Shown piece after piece: positions 1-8,712 of a DNA stretch of 12,388 bases. How positions within the stretch are numbered: the stretch's first letter is position 1; each line of letters opens with the position of its first letter. Location of the stretch: contig DGUQ01000206.1 of assembly GCA_002394725.1 (NCBI GenBank), forward strand, positions 1 through 12,388. The letters run 5' to 3'. Under the pieces are notes generated by a model. The model worked only from the letters and a program-made list of their open reading frames with translations, was not told the DNA's origin and did not search any database. The translations under genes and the position numbers were made by a program. The DNA comes from Ruminococcaceae bacterium UBA4306. GTDB lineage: Bacteria; Bacillota; Clostridia; Oscillospirales; Acutalibacteraceae.

Positions 1-321
1 TGCTACGCCATCAAGGACGGCGCTCTCTGCGGTCTGGGTCAGACGGCTCCGAACCCCGTATTAACGACGATCAAATACTTCCGCGACGAGTATGAAGCCC
101 ATATCAAGGACAAGAAATGTCCTGCCGGCGAGTGCTCCGACCTGATCGAATACAGTATCAATAAAGATAAATGTAAGGGCTGTACCTTATGCGCGAGAAA
201 TTGTCCTGTCAATGCTATTAGCGGTACAGTGAAGAATCCGCATGTCATCGACACAAACAAGTGCATCAAGTGCGGCAAGTGCTACAGCGTATGCCGCTTT
301 GACGCGGTAGTAAAAGCGTAA
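1..321 (+). CDS. NuoF/HydB-like NADH-binding flavoprotein subunit, C-terminal end (5' truncated)
   Basis: Only the last 106 residues are in the window. The fragment begins near the end of the NuoF-type [4Fe-4S] region (a conserved Cys at fragment residue 10, followed by GQTAPNPV). It continues through a CPAGEC motif (Cys 40 and 45) into a two-cluster bacterial ferredoxin domain with Cys 58/61/64/68 and Cys 88/91/94/98. That arrangement is typical of the NADH-oxidising subunit of soluble, multi-subunit clostridial complexes (HydB/HndC of bifurcating hydrogenases, NuoF-like subunits of formate dehydrogenase or Stn complexes), not of membrane complex I, whose NuoF lacks the terminal ferredoxin. 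By family knowledge the missing part holds FMN and NADH sites. The TAA stop at 319-321 overlaps the ribosome binding site of the next gene, so the two are surely cotranscribed and probably form one complex. The true start and any upstream NuoE-like gene lie outside the window. Confidence 0.88.
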   Translation, partial: CYAIKDGALCGLGQTAPNPVLTTIKYFRDEYEAHIKDKKCPAGECSDLIEYSINKDKCKGCTLCARNCPVNAISGTVKNPHVIDTNKCIKCGKCYSVCRFDAVVKA

Positions 322-334
322 AGGAGGGGGAAAA

Positions 335-2536
335 ATGATCAATTTAACGATAAACGGAAAAGCGATCCAAGCCCCCGAGGGCGCGACGATCTTAGAAGCC
401 GCGAGAGCGAACGGTATCGACATTCCCACCTTATGCTACGACAAAGCAGTAGAAATATACGGAGCCTGCGGATTATGTGTCGTAGAAGCCGAGGGGATCC
501 CGAAGCTCCTGCGTTCCTGCTCCGCAAAGGTCAGCGAGGGCATGGTTATCAACACCGAATCCGAAAGAGTAGTGCAATCAAGAAAGATCGCCATGGAGCT
601 CTTGATGTCCGCGCATGACGGAGACTGCGTCGCGCCGTGTCAGCTCAACTGTCCGGCGAGAACCGATTGTCAGGGCTATGTCGGACTGATCGCGAACGGC
701 GAATATGACAGCGCAATAAAGTTAATTAAGAATAAAATACCGCTCCCCGCGTCGATCGGCAGAGTTTGCCCCCATCCGTGCGAGAAAGCCTGCCGCAGAA
801 AGAACGTAGAAGAGCCGATCAATATTGCTCAGCTCAAAGCCTTTGCGGCAGATATTGATTTGAATGGAGATAGCTACCTTCCTGAGATAAAAGAAAAAAC
901 CCACGCGCGCGTGGCGATTGTCGGCGGCGGTCCTGCCGGACTGACAGCGGCGTATTATCTGAACATCATGGGTCATTCCGTCACCGTCTATGACATGATG
1001 GAGAAGATGGGCGGCATGCTCAGATACGGTATTCCGCAGTACAGACTTCCCAAAGAGGTCTTAGATAAAGAGATCGCCATTATTGAAAAATCCGGCGTGA
1101 AGCTCATCAATAATGTGAAGCTCGGCAAGGACTTTACCATCGAATCTCTGAAAGCGGAGAACGACGCGGTGATCGTGGCGGTCGGCGCGTGGAAATCTTC
1201 TTCCATGCGTACCCCGGGCGAGGATCTCGAGGGTGTATACGGCGGTATCGATTTCCTGAGAAACGTCATCAAGGGTAATCCTCCTGAGATCGGGCAACGC
1301 GTCGCTATCTGCGGCGGCGGCAATACCGCGATGGACGCGTGCAGAACCGCGGTTCGACTGGGTGCAAAGGAAGTCTACGTCATCTACCGCAGAACCAGAA
1401 ACGAAATGCCTGCCGACGCTTTGGAGATCGATGAAGCCGAGGAAGAGGGCGTAATCTACAAATTCCTCACCAACCCGATCTCCTTCAACGGTGAGAACGG
1501 CAAGCTCAAATCCGTCACGCTTCAAGTCATGGAGCTGGGCGAGCCCGACGCGTCGGGCAGGCGCAGACCTGTTCCCGTTGAGGGCAAGACCGAGGAGATT
1601 CCGCTCGATTCCGTGATCCTCGCCATCGGTCAAAAGCTCGTGCAGGGCGACGTCAGCGAGCTACAACTCAATGACCGCGGCAACATTGAAGCCGATCCCG
1701 ACTTCTTCACCACCAGCATTGACGGCGTGTTTGCGATCGGCGACGCGACCAACCGCGGCGCGTCCATCGCCATCGAAGCGATCGGCGAGGCTGACCGCTG
1801 TGCGAAAGCCGTTGACGCTTATCTGAACGGTCAAGAGCTCGACACGCGTGTCCCCTACATCTCCAAGCGTGAGGAAAGTACTATTGACTATTCCGACAGA
1901 GAAAAACAGGCACGCCTGAATCCGAAGGTTTTAGCTCCCGAGGTCAGAAACAAAAACTTCGACGAGGTCAGCTTAGGCTTTACCGAGGAAGAAGCGCAGG
2001 CAGAGGCATCGCGATGCCTTGAATGTGGGTGTCGCGAATACTACAAATGTAAACTGTTGAATGTCGCACAGAGATATGATATCGACCCGAGCCGCTTCAA
2101 GGGCGAGATGCCGCAGCAGTACACGCGTGACGAAAACGCGTTCATCGAGCGCAACACAGCGAAGTGCATCCTCTGCGGACTGTGCGTGAGGAGTTGCCGC
2201 GAGGTCATGGATATCCACGCTTTAGGGCTGATGGGCAGAGGCTTCACGACCGAGCCCTCCCCTGCCTTCGCGCTGCCGCTCGATCAGACGAAGTGCAACA
2301 ACTGCGGACTGTGTGTTCAGCTCTGTCCCACCGGCGCGCTGACAGAGAAAGCCAACCTCAAAAAGCAGGTGCCGCTTGACGAAAAAACAACAGAAACCTT
2401 TATTGATATAAACGGAGAGAAAGCCGCTGTGCTGGTCTCCCGATACAATGGCAAGATCCTCAGAGTGATTCCCAATGATGAGATTTCACGCAACGCGAAC
2501 CTAACACGCGAGCAGCTCCTTGCAAAGTTGCAATAA
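335..2536 (+). CDS. Fe-S flavoprotein fusion: [2Fe-2S] ferredoxin + NfnB/GltD-like NADPH oxidoreductase + 2x[4Fe-4S]
   Basis: A 733-residue cytoplasmic redox protein, started by ATG 335 behind AAGGAGG (321-327). Domains in order: a plant-type [2Fe-2S] ferredoxin (Cys 34, 45, 48, 62); a GltD/NfnB-type cysteine-rich linker from about residue 95 (CVAPCQLNCP and CPHPCEKACR motifs); an FAD Rossmann site VAIVGGGPAG (193-202); an NAD(P) Rossmann site VAICGGGNTAMD (from 323) followed by VIYRRTRNEMPA, the form typical of NADPH-binding GltD/NfnB proteins; GDATNRGASI closing the flavin domain; and a double [4Fe-4S] ferredoxin (Cys 611/614/617/621 and 654/657/660/664). The N-terminal ferredoxin recalls HydA or NuoG, but there is no H-cluster hydrogenase domain and no molybdopterin domain. 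With the NuoF-like neighbour this fits a Stn/Nfn-type transhydrogenase linking NADH, NADPH and ferredoxin. A beta subunit for an unseen formate dehydrogenase or hydrogenase is the alternative. Domain calls are firm; the complex assignment is inference. Confidence 0.9.
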   Translation: MINLTINGKAIQAPEGATILEAARANGIDIPTLCYDKAVEIYGACGLCVVEAEGIPKLLRSCSAKVSEGMVINTESERVVQSRKIAMELLMSAHDGDCVAPCQLNCPARTDCQGYVGLIANGEYDSAIKLIKNKIPLPASIGRVCPHPCEKACRRKNVEEPINIAQLKAFAADIDLNGDSYLPEIKEKTHARVAIVGGGPAGLTAAYYLNIMGHSVTVYDMMEKMGGMLRYGIPQYRLPKEVLDKEIAIIEKSGVKLINNVKLGKDFTIESLKAENDAVIVAVGAWKSSSMRTPGEDLEGVYGGIDFLRNVIKGNPPEIGQRVAICGGGNTAMDACRTAVRLGAKEVYVIYRRTRNEMPADALEIDEAEEEGVIYKFLTNPISFNGENGKLKSVTLQVMELGEPDASGRRRPVPVEGKTEEIPLDSVILAIGQKLVQGDVSELQLNDRGNIEADPDFFTTSIDGVFAIGDATNRGASIAIEAIGEADRCAKAVDAYLNGQELDTRVPYISKREESTIDYSDREKQARLNPKVLAPEVRNKNFDEVSLGFTEEEAQAEASRCLECGCREYYKCKLLNVAQRYDIDPSRFKGEMPQQYTRDENAFIERNTAKCILCGLCVRSCREVMDIHALGLMGRGFTTEPSPAFALPLDQTKCNNCGLCVQLCPTGALTEKANLKKQVPLDEKTTETFIDINGEKAAVLVSRYNGKILRVIPNDEISRNANLTREQLLAKLQ

Positions 2537-2544
2537 TGAACTTA

Positions 2545-2584
2545 AGGCTGTCTCACCGATCAGGTGAGGCAGCCTCTCTTTTTA
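2545..2584 (+). terminator. Intrinsic terminator after the redox fusion gene
   Basis: The stem AGGCTGTCTCACC (2545-2557) pairs with GGTGAGGCAGCCT (2563-2575) over 13 bp with one G-U pair and a GATCA loop. It is followed by CTCTTTTTA. It begins 9 nt after the stop of the redox gene and ends about 30 nt before gltB, whose ribosome binding site follows directly. Confidence 0.9.
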
Positions 2585-2613
2585 TCAAATGATCATCGGA
2601 AAGGAAGGGTCAT

Positions 2614-5600
2614 ATGAATAACACAAATAACCTTCTCTATCGAGAGTGCTTTGAGCACGATAACTGCGGTATCGGCGCGGTCGTCAATATCAAGGGTAAG
2701 CCCTCGCACGGCACGGTCGATAACGCCCTGACGATCGTCGAGACCTTAGAGCACCGTGCCGGTAAGGATGCAGAGGGCAAGACCGGAGACGGCGTCGGAA
2801 TCCTGCTCCAGATCTCAGACCGCTTCTTCCAAAAGGTCGCGAAGGAACTGAACATCCCGATTGGTGCAAAGCGTGATTACGCGGTCGGTATGTTCTTCTT
2901 TCCGCAGCATGAGCTTCGGCGCAATCAGGCGAAGAAGATGTTCGAGATCATCGCGGAAAAGGAGGGCTTAGCCGTTTTAGGGTGGCGAGAAGTCCCCTGC
3001 GATCCTGATGCGATCGGCAGCAAGGCGCGGGAGTGTATGCCTGATATCGAGCAGTGCTTCATCAACCGCCCTCAGGATATCAAGCGCGGGATCGACTTTG
3101 ACCGCAAGCTCTATGTGGTGCGGCGATCCTTTGAACAGAGCAACGAGGACACCTATGTCGCCTCGCTGTCGTCGAGAACGATCGTGTATAAGGGCATGTT
3201 CCTCGTCGGCGATCTCAGGCGGTTTTATCTTGATTTAGCGGATGAAGCGTATGAAAGCGCGATCGCGCTGGTGCATTCGCGCTTTTCGACCAACACCTTC
3301 CCGAGCTGGCAGAAGGCGCACCCGAACCGTATGATCGTGCATAACGGCGAGATCAACACTATCCGCGGCAACAGCGACAAGATGCTCGCGCGTGAAGAAA
3401 ACATGGCTTCGCAATATCTGATGGGCGACATGGACAAGGTGCTTCCGGTCATAAATCCCGACGGCTCGGATTCCGCACGCTTGGATAATACGCTGGAATT
3501 CTTGGTGATGAGTGGAATGGAACTGCCGCTCGCCGTGATGATCACTATTCCGGAGCCGTGGGACAACAACGACGCGATCTCGCAAAAGGAACGCGATTTT
3601 TATCAATACTACGCGACGATGATGGAGCCGTGGGACGGTCCCGCGTCGATCCTGTTCTCCGACGGCGATATGATGGGCGCGGTGCTCGACAGAAACGGAC
3701 TCAGGCCGTCGAGATACTATATCACCGACGACGATCATCTGATCCTGAGCTCCGAGGTTGGAGCACTGCCGATCCCCACTGAAAGGATCGTGAAGAAGGA
3801 GCGGCTCCATCCGGGAAAGATGCTGCTCGTGGACACTATGCAGGGAAGATTGATCGGCGATGAAGAGATCAAGCTGCATTATGCTTCCAAAGCTCCCTAC
3901 GGCGAATGGCTCGACAGCAACCTGACTCGTCTGAAATACTTGAAGGTGCCGAACGCAAAGGTGGAGGAACATCACAGGGAGGAGCGCCGTCGCCTGCAAA
4001 AGGCGTTCGGCTACACCTACGAGGACGTGATGACGTCGATCCTGCCGATGGCGCAGAACGGCTCGGAGCCGATCGCCGCGATGGGATCTGATAAACCGCT
4101 TGCGGTCTTGTCCGATCAGCCGCAGCCGCTGTTCGATTATTTCAAGCAGAACTTCGCGCAGGTGACCAATCCGCCGATCGACGCGATCCGCGAGGAGATC
4201 GTCACCTCGACCACGATCTATATCGGTAAGGACGGCAATCTTTTGGAGGAAAAGGCAGATAACTGCAAGGTCATCAAGGTCGTCAATCCGATCCTGACCT
4301 CCACCGGAATGCTCAAGCTCAAGCGAATGAATCTGCCCGGCTTCAAGGTTGCCGAGATCCCGATCCTGTATTATAAAAACACCAAACTCAGCAAGGCGAT
4401 ACGCCGCTTGTATGTGGAAGCAGACAAGGCGAGCGCCGCGGGAGCGAATATCCTGATCCTCTCCGACAGGGGCGTGGACGAAAACCATCTGGCGATCCCG
4501 TCGCTGCTCGCGGTATCGGCGCTGCACCAGCATTTGGTCGCGACAAAGCGCCGAACAGCCCTCTCCATCGTGCTTGAAAGCGGAGAGCCGCGAGAGGTGC
4601 ACCACTTCGCGACCCTGCTCGCCTACGGCGCAAGCGCGGTCAATCCGTATCTGGCGCTCGAGACGATCCATGAGCTGATCCACGATGATCTGCTCGACAA
4701 GGACTACTATGCGGCGATCGAGGACTATAACAACGCCGTTTTGCACGGTATCGTGAAGATCGCGTCAAAGATGGGTATCTCGACCCTGCAATCCTATCAG
4801 GGCTCCAAGAACTTTGAAGCGCTGGGACTCAGCGAGAAGCTGATCGATGAATACTTTACGGGCACGGTCAGCCGTATCGGCGGTATCACGCTTGAGGATA
4901 TCGAGCAGAACGTCGACCGTCTGCATTCGGCGGCATTCGATCCGCTCGGGCTGACGGTGAGCGGGGAGCTCGAAGCGCGCGGCAGTCATAAGAGCCGCAG
5001 CGGTAAGGAGGAACACCTTTACAATCCGCAGACGATCCACGCATTACAGGCGGCGACAAGAAATAACGATTATAAGCTGTTCAAGGAATACTCCCGTATG
5101 CTCAATGAAGAAATGCAGCCGGTCAGTATCCGCGGACTATTTGATTTTAATTTTGCCGAAACGCTGATCCCGATCGACGAGGTCGAAAGCGTTGACAGTA
5201 TCGTTAAGCGCTTCAAGACAGGTGCGATGTCCTACGGCTCGATCTCTCAGGAGGCGCATGAGGCGTTGGCGCTCGCCATGAATATGCTGGGCGGAAAGTC
5301 AAACTCCGGCGAGGGCGGTGAGAGCGATGAGCGTTTAGCGACAAAGGGCACAAAGCACAATCGCTGTTCGGCAATCAAGCAGGTGGCGTCAGGCCGTTTC
5401 GGTGTGACCTCGACCTATCTCAACTCTGCCGATGAGCTCCAGATCAAAATGGCACAGGGCGCAAAGCCCGGCGAGGGCGGTCATCTGCCGGGAATGAAGG
5501 TCTATCCGTGGATTGCGAAAACGCGCCATTCCACACCGGGCGTGTCGCTGATCTCACCGCCGCCGCATCACGATATCTATTCGATCGAGGATCTGGCTCA

Positions 5601-7143
5601 GCTGATCTATGACCTGAAAAACGCGAACAAAAAAGCGCGCATCTCCGTCAAGCTCGTCTCACAAGCAGGTGTCGGAACGGTAGCCGCAGGTGTGGCGAAG
5701 GCAGGCGCAGAGGTCATCCTGATCTCAGGCTATGACGGCGGAACAGGCGCCGCTCCGCGCAGCTCGATCTACAATGTGGGACTGCCGTGGGAGCTGGGCC
5801 TTGCCGAAGCGCACCAAACGCTCCTGCTCAACGGATTGCGGCACAAGGTCGTCATCGAGACAGACGGCAAGCTGATGACAGGCCGTGACGTCGCGATCGC
5901 GGCGATCCTCGGCGCGGAGGAATTCGGCTTTGCGACCGCGCCGCTGGTGACCTTGGGCTGTGCGATGATGCGCGTCTGCAACCTCGACACCTGCCCCTTC
6001 GGCGTAGCAACGCAGAATCCCGAGCTGAGAAAACGCTTTATGGGCAAGCCCGAGTACGTCGTCAATTTCATGCGATTTATTGCCGAGGAGTTGCGCGAGT
6101 ATATGGCGCGGCTGGGCGTGCGCACCGTTGACGAGCTGATCGGACGAAAGGATCTTTTGAAAAAGCGGGACAATCTTTCGCCGCGTGAACAGCAGATTGA
6201 CGTTTCCGTTATTCTTGATAACGGTCTTGATGATATGCCGATCCGCTATGATGAAAAGGATCCCTATGGCTTCAAACTCTCCGATACACTCGATGAAAAG
6301 GTGATCATCAAAGCGTTCAAAAAAGCACTGCGCGAGGGCAAGTCGGCTCAGATCGAGATCGACGTCTGCAACACCGACCGCTCCCTCGGCACAGCGTTCG
6401 GTTCCGAAATCACCAAAAAATACGGCGAGAATCTCAAGGACGATACCTATCGTATCGTATGCAACGGCTCGGGTGGTCAGAGCTTCGGCGCGTTTATCCC
6501 GGGGGGCTTGACGATGGAGCTCAGGGGCGACAGCAACGACTATTTCGGTAAGGGTTTATCGGGCGGCAAGCTGATCGTATATCCCGATAAGAAAAGCCGA
6601 TTCAAGGCGGAGGAGAACATCATTATCGGCAACGTCGCTCTCTACGGCGCGACAAGCGGCAAGGCGTTTATTAACGGCATCGCGGGCGAGCGCTTTTGCG
6701 TGCGTAATTCGGGCGCGATAGCCGTCGTCGAGGGCGTCGGCGAGCATGGCTGTGAATATATGACAGGCGGCAAAGCGGTCATCCTCGGCAGTACCGGCAA
6801 GAATTTTGCCGCCGGTATGTCGGGCGGCGTCGCTTATGTGCTGGATGAACACCATCACCTGTATAAGCGATTGAACAAAGAGCTGGTCGAGTGCTCCGAG
6901 CTGAGCGAGCAAAAGGATATTGACGAGCTGAGAACGCTGATCACGGAGCACGTAGAGGCAACAGGCTCCGAAAAGGGCAAGCGAATTCTCAGTGACTTTG
7001 ACGCATATCTGCCGAAGTTCAAGAAAATCATCCCTCACGATTACAGGATCATCACCGAAGCGATCGAGGAAGGCAAGCATAACGGTCTTGATGAGGACGA
7101 AGCCAAGATCGAAGCCTTCTATCAACTGATCCGCTCGAGATAA
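2614..7143 (+). CDS. gltB: Glutamate synthase (GOGAT), large (alpha) subunit
   Basis: The protein has 1509 residues, the usual length for the large subunit. It takes the amide nitrogen of glutamine, channels ammonia to 2-oxoglutarate and makes two glutamates in the cytoplasm. A class II (Ntn) glutaminase domain runs from about residue 18 to 420. The catalytic Cys is Cys18 (NCGIG), which implies removal of a 17-residue propeptide, and HSRFSTNTFPSW is characteristic of the domain. The central domain lies around 470-770. The FMN synthase domain has GAMSYGSISQEAHEALA near 869 and GYDGGTGAAPRSS near 1039. The [3Fe-4S] cluster ligands are Cys1116, Cys1122 and Cys1127, with the family's usual spacing. 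A GXGXG beta-helix domain starts near 1285. ATG 2614 follows AAGGAAGG (2601-2608). gltD follows after 13 nt, so the two subunits are cotranslated. No promoter is evident in the short gap after the upstream terminator. Confidence 0.98.
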   Translation: MNNTNNLLYRECFEHDNCGIGAVVNIKGKPSHGTVDNALTIVETLEHRAGKDAEGKTGDGVGILLQISDRFFQKVAKELNIPIGAKRDYAVGMFFFPQHELRRNQAKKMFEIIAEKEGLAVLGWREVPCDPDAIGSKARECMPDIEQCFINRPQDIKRGIDFDRKLYVVRRSFEQSNEDTYVASLSSRTIVYKGMFLVGDLRRFYLDLADEAYESAIALVHSRFSTNTFPSWQKAHPNRMIVHNGEINTIRGNSDKMLAREENMASQYLMGDMDKVLPVINPDGSDSARLDNTLEFLVMSGMELPLAVMITIPEPWDNNDAISQKERDFYQYYATMMEPWDGPASILFSDGDMMGAVLDRNGLRPSRYYITDDDHLILSSEVGALPIPTERIVKKERLHPGKMLLVDTMQGRLIGDEEIKLHYASKAPYGEWLDSNLTRLKYLKVPNAKVEEHHREERRRLQKAFGYTYEDVMTSILPMAQNGSEPIAAMGSDKPLAVLSDQPQPLFDYFKQNFAQVTNPPIDAIREEIVTSTTIYIGKDGNLLEEKADNCKVIKVVNPILTSTGMLKLKRMNLPGFKVAEIPILYYKNTKLSKAIRRLYVEADKASAAGANILILSDRGVDENHLAIPSLLAVSALHQHLVATKRRTALSIVLESGEPREVHHFATLLAYGASAVNPYLALETIHELIHDDLLDKDYYAAIEDYNNAVLHGIVKIASKMGISTLQSYQGSKNFEALGLSEKLIDEYFTGTVSRIGGITLEDIEQNVDRLHSAAFDPLGLTVSGELEARGSHKSRSGKEEHLYNPQTIHALQAATRNNDYKLFKEYSRMLNEEMQPVSIRGLFDFNFAETLIPIDEVESVDSIVKRFKTGAMSYGSISQEAHEALALAMNMLGGKSNSGEGGESDERLATKGTKHNRCSAIKQVASGRFGVTSTYLNSADELQIKMAQGAKPGEGGHLPGMKVYPWIAKTRHSTPGVSLISPPPHHDIYSIEDLAQLIYDLKNANKKARISVKLVSQAGVGTVAAGVAKAGAEVILISGYDGGTGAAPRSSIYNVGLPWELGLAEAHQTLLLNGLRHKVVIETDGKLMTGRDVAIAAILGAEEFGFATAPLVTLGCAMMRVCNLDTCPFGVATQNPELRKRFMGKPEYVVNFMRFIAEELREYMARLGVRTVDELIGRKDLLKKRDNLSPREQQIDVSVILDNGLDDMPIRYDEKDPYGFKLSDTLDEKVIIKAFKKALREGKSAQIEIDVCNTDRSLGTAFGSEITKKYGENLKDDTYRIVCNGSGGQSFGAFIPGGLTMELRGDSNDYFGKGLSGGKLIVYPDKKSRFKAEENIIIGNVALYGATSGKAFINGIAGERFCVRNSGAIAVVEGVGEHGCEYMTGGKAVILGSTGKNFAAGMSGGVAYVLDEHHHLYKRLNKELVECSELSEQKDIDELRTLITEHVEATGSEKGKRILSDFDAYLPKFKKIIPHDYRIITEAIEEGKHNGLDEDEAKIEAFYQLIRSR

Positions 7144-7156
7144 GGAGGAGTGCAGT

Positions 7157-8641
7157 ATGGGAAATCCCAACGGATTTATGGAATATACACGACAGGATAA
7201 TCCCTCGTCGGCCGTGGAAGAACGTATCAAACACTATAACGAGTTCCACACCCCGATCAGTGAAGCGGATCGCAAGCATCAGGGCGAGCGTTGCATGCAC
7301 TGCGGCGTACCGTTCTGTCAGGCAGGCTTGCCGATCAGCGGCATGGTATCGGGCTGTCCGCTGAATAACCTGATCCCCGAGTGGAACAACCTCGTCAGTC
7401 TCGGCGCGTGGAAACAGGCATACAATCGTCTGAAAATGACCAACAGCTTCCCCGAGTTCACCTCGCGCGTGTGTCCTGCTCTATGTGAAAAGGCGTGTAC
7501 CTGCGGCGCTAACGGCGATCCCGTCACCGTCCGCGCCAATGAATATGATATCATCGAAACAGCCTATCAGGAGGGCTGGGCTGCACCGCAGCCGCCCAAA
7601 CAGCGAACAGGCAAAAAGATCGCCGTCGTCGGCTCGGGTCCCTCGGGACTTGCCGCCGCCGATCAGCTCAACCGCCGCGGACATTCTGTCACGGTTTATG
7701 AGCGGAGCGATCGCGTCGGCGGACTGCTGATGTACGGCATCCCGAACATGAAACTCGAAAAGCACATCATCGAGCGCAAGTTCAGCGTGATGGAAGCGGA
7801 GGGCGTTACATTCAAAGTAAACGTCAACGTCGGCGTTGATGTATCTGCCGAAGAACTGCTCTCAGAATACGACCGTGTGATCCTCGCGTGCGGCGCATCC
7901 CACCCGCGCGATATCGCGGTCGAAGGGCGCGAAGCGGACGGCGTGTATTTTGCGGTCGATTTCCTGAAATCGACCACCAAGGCGCTGCTCGATAACGGCT
8001 TGCAGGAGGGATCCTATATCTCCGCAAAGGACAAGAACGTCCTGATCGTCGGGGGCGGCGATACCGGCAACGACTGCGTCGGTACCTGCGTTCGTCACGG
8101 CGCGAAGAGCGTTATCCAGCTTGAGATGATGCCCAAGCTCCCCGACTCCCGAACCGAGGATAATCCGTGGCCGGAATGGCCGCGCGTCTGTAAGACCGAT
8201 TACGGTCAGGAGGAAGCCGCCGCGGTTTACGGCAGCGATCCGAGAGTTTATCAAACGACCGTGAAGAAGCTGATCAGCGATGAGAGCGGAAAGCTGAAAC
8301 AGGCGGTGCTCGTGAAGCTGAACGCCGAGAAGGATGAAGCGACCGGACGGCTGAAAATGGTGCCGATCGATGGAAGCGAAACCACAGTCGACGTCGATCT
8401 GCTTTTAATCGCGGCAGGCTTCTTGGGCAGTGAGAGCTATGTTACCGAAGCGTTCGGCATGGCTCTCGACGGCAGGACGAATGTGCGGACGGAAACAGGC
8501 AGTCATCAAACCTCTGTCAACAGGGTGTTCACGGCAGGCGATATGCACCGCGGTCAATCGCTGGTGGTATGGGCGATTCGCGAGGGCAGGGATTGTGCCC
8601 GTGAGGTGGACGAAAGCCTGATGGGATATACCAACCTATAA
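7157..8641 (+). CDS. gltD: Glutamate synthase (GOGAT), small (beta) subunit
   Basis: A 494-residue FAD/Fe-S protein that oxidises NADPH and passes electrons through FAD and [4Fe-4S] clusters to the FMN of GltB. The N-terminal domain carries the family cysteines: Cys46, 49, 54, 67 (CMHCGVPFC and SGCPLNN) and Cys106, 110, 114, 116 (RVCPALCEKAC). An FAD Rossmann motif VVGSGPSG lies at 157-164, and GGLLMYGIPNMKLEK follows. The second Rossmann motif, VLIVGGGDTGND (from 295), binds NAD(P)H. A C-terminal GDMHRGQSLVVWAI segment closes the FAD site. Length and motifs match standard small subunits with no truncation. ATG 7157 is preceded by AAGGAGG (7142-7148), which overlaps the gltB stop. The coenzyme is taken as NADPH from the family and cannot be proved by reading alone. 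The upstream redox gene contains a related flavoprotein module, but that one is a fusion and not the GltB partner. Confidence 0.97.
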   Translation: MGNPNGFMEYTRQDNPSSAVEERIKHYNEFHTPISEADRKHQGERCMHCGVPFCQAGLPISGMVSGCPLNNLIPEWNNLVSLGAWKQAYNRLKMTNSFPEFTSRVCPALCEKACTCGANGDPVTVRANEYDIIETAYQEGWAAPQPPKQRTGKKIAVVGSGPSGLAAADQLNRRGHSVTVYERSDRVGGLLMYGIPNMKLEKHIIERKFSVMEAEGVTFKVNVNVGVDVSAEELLSEYDRVILACGASHPRDIAVEGREADGVYFAVDFLKSTTKALLDNGLQEGSYISAKDKNVLIVGGGDTGNDCVGTCVRHGAKSVIQLEMMPKLPDSRTEDNPWPEWPRVCKTDYGQEEAAAVYGSDPRVYQTTVKKLISDESGKLKQAVLVKLNAEKDEATGRLKMVPIDGSETTVDVDLLLIAAGFLGSESYVTEAFGMALDGRTNVRTETGSHQTSVNRVFTAGDMHRGQSLVVWAIREGRDCAREVDESLMGYTNL

Positions 8642-8642
8642 T
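8637..8642 (+). promoter_or_regulatory. Possible -10 element overlapping the gltD stop codon
   Basis: TATAAT, a perfect -10 hexamer, overlaps the TAA stop of gltD. No recognisable -35 lies 16-18 bp upstream (the sequence there is AAGCCT-like). It could start a pyrG transcript near 8649, inside the following hairpin repeat, or it may be chance. Confidence 0.25.
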
Positions 8643-8644
8643 CA

Positions 8645-8690
8645 GGCTCCCTTTCCTAAGGGAGCTGTCGCAAAGCGACTGAGGGTTGTC
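8645..8690 (+). repeat. Two-hairpin intergenic repeat between gltD and pyrG
   Basis: Hairpin one is GGCTCCCTT (8645-8653) with AAGGGAGCT (8658-8666), 9 bp around a 4-nt loop. Hairpin two follows at once: GTCGC (8667-8671) with GCGAC (8675-8679), loop AAA. CTGAGGGTTGTC follows. From memory, this composite (CTCCCTT..AAGGGAGCTGTCGC..GCGACTGAGGG) is a dispersed repeat of Ruminococcaceae/Oscillospiraceae intergenic regions; the window itself holds only one copy. There is no U-tract, so it is not a classical terminator. Confidence 0.6.
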
Positions 8691-8712
8691 AAATAACAAG
8701 GAAGGTATTATT

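Noticed and set aside
3235..4746. A 503-residue open frame on the minus strand inside gltB
   Set aside because: It is antisense to a clear, motif-rich gltB and shows an Arg/His/Asp-rich composition typical of a shadow frame in G+C-rich coding DNA. It has no recognisable domain.
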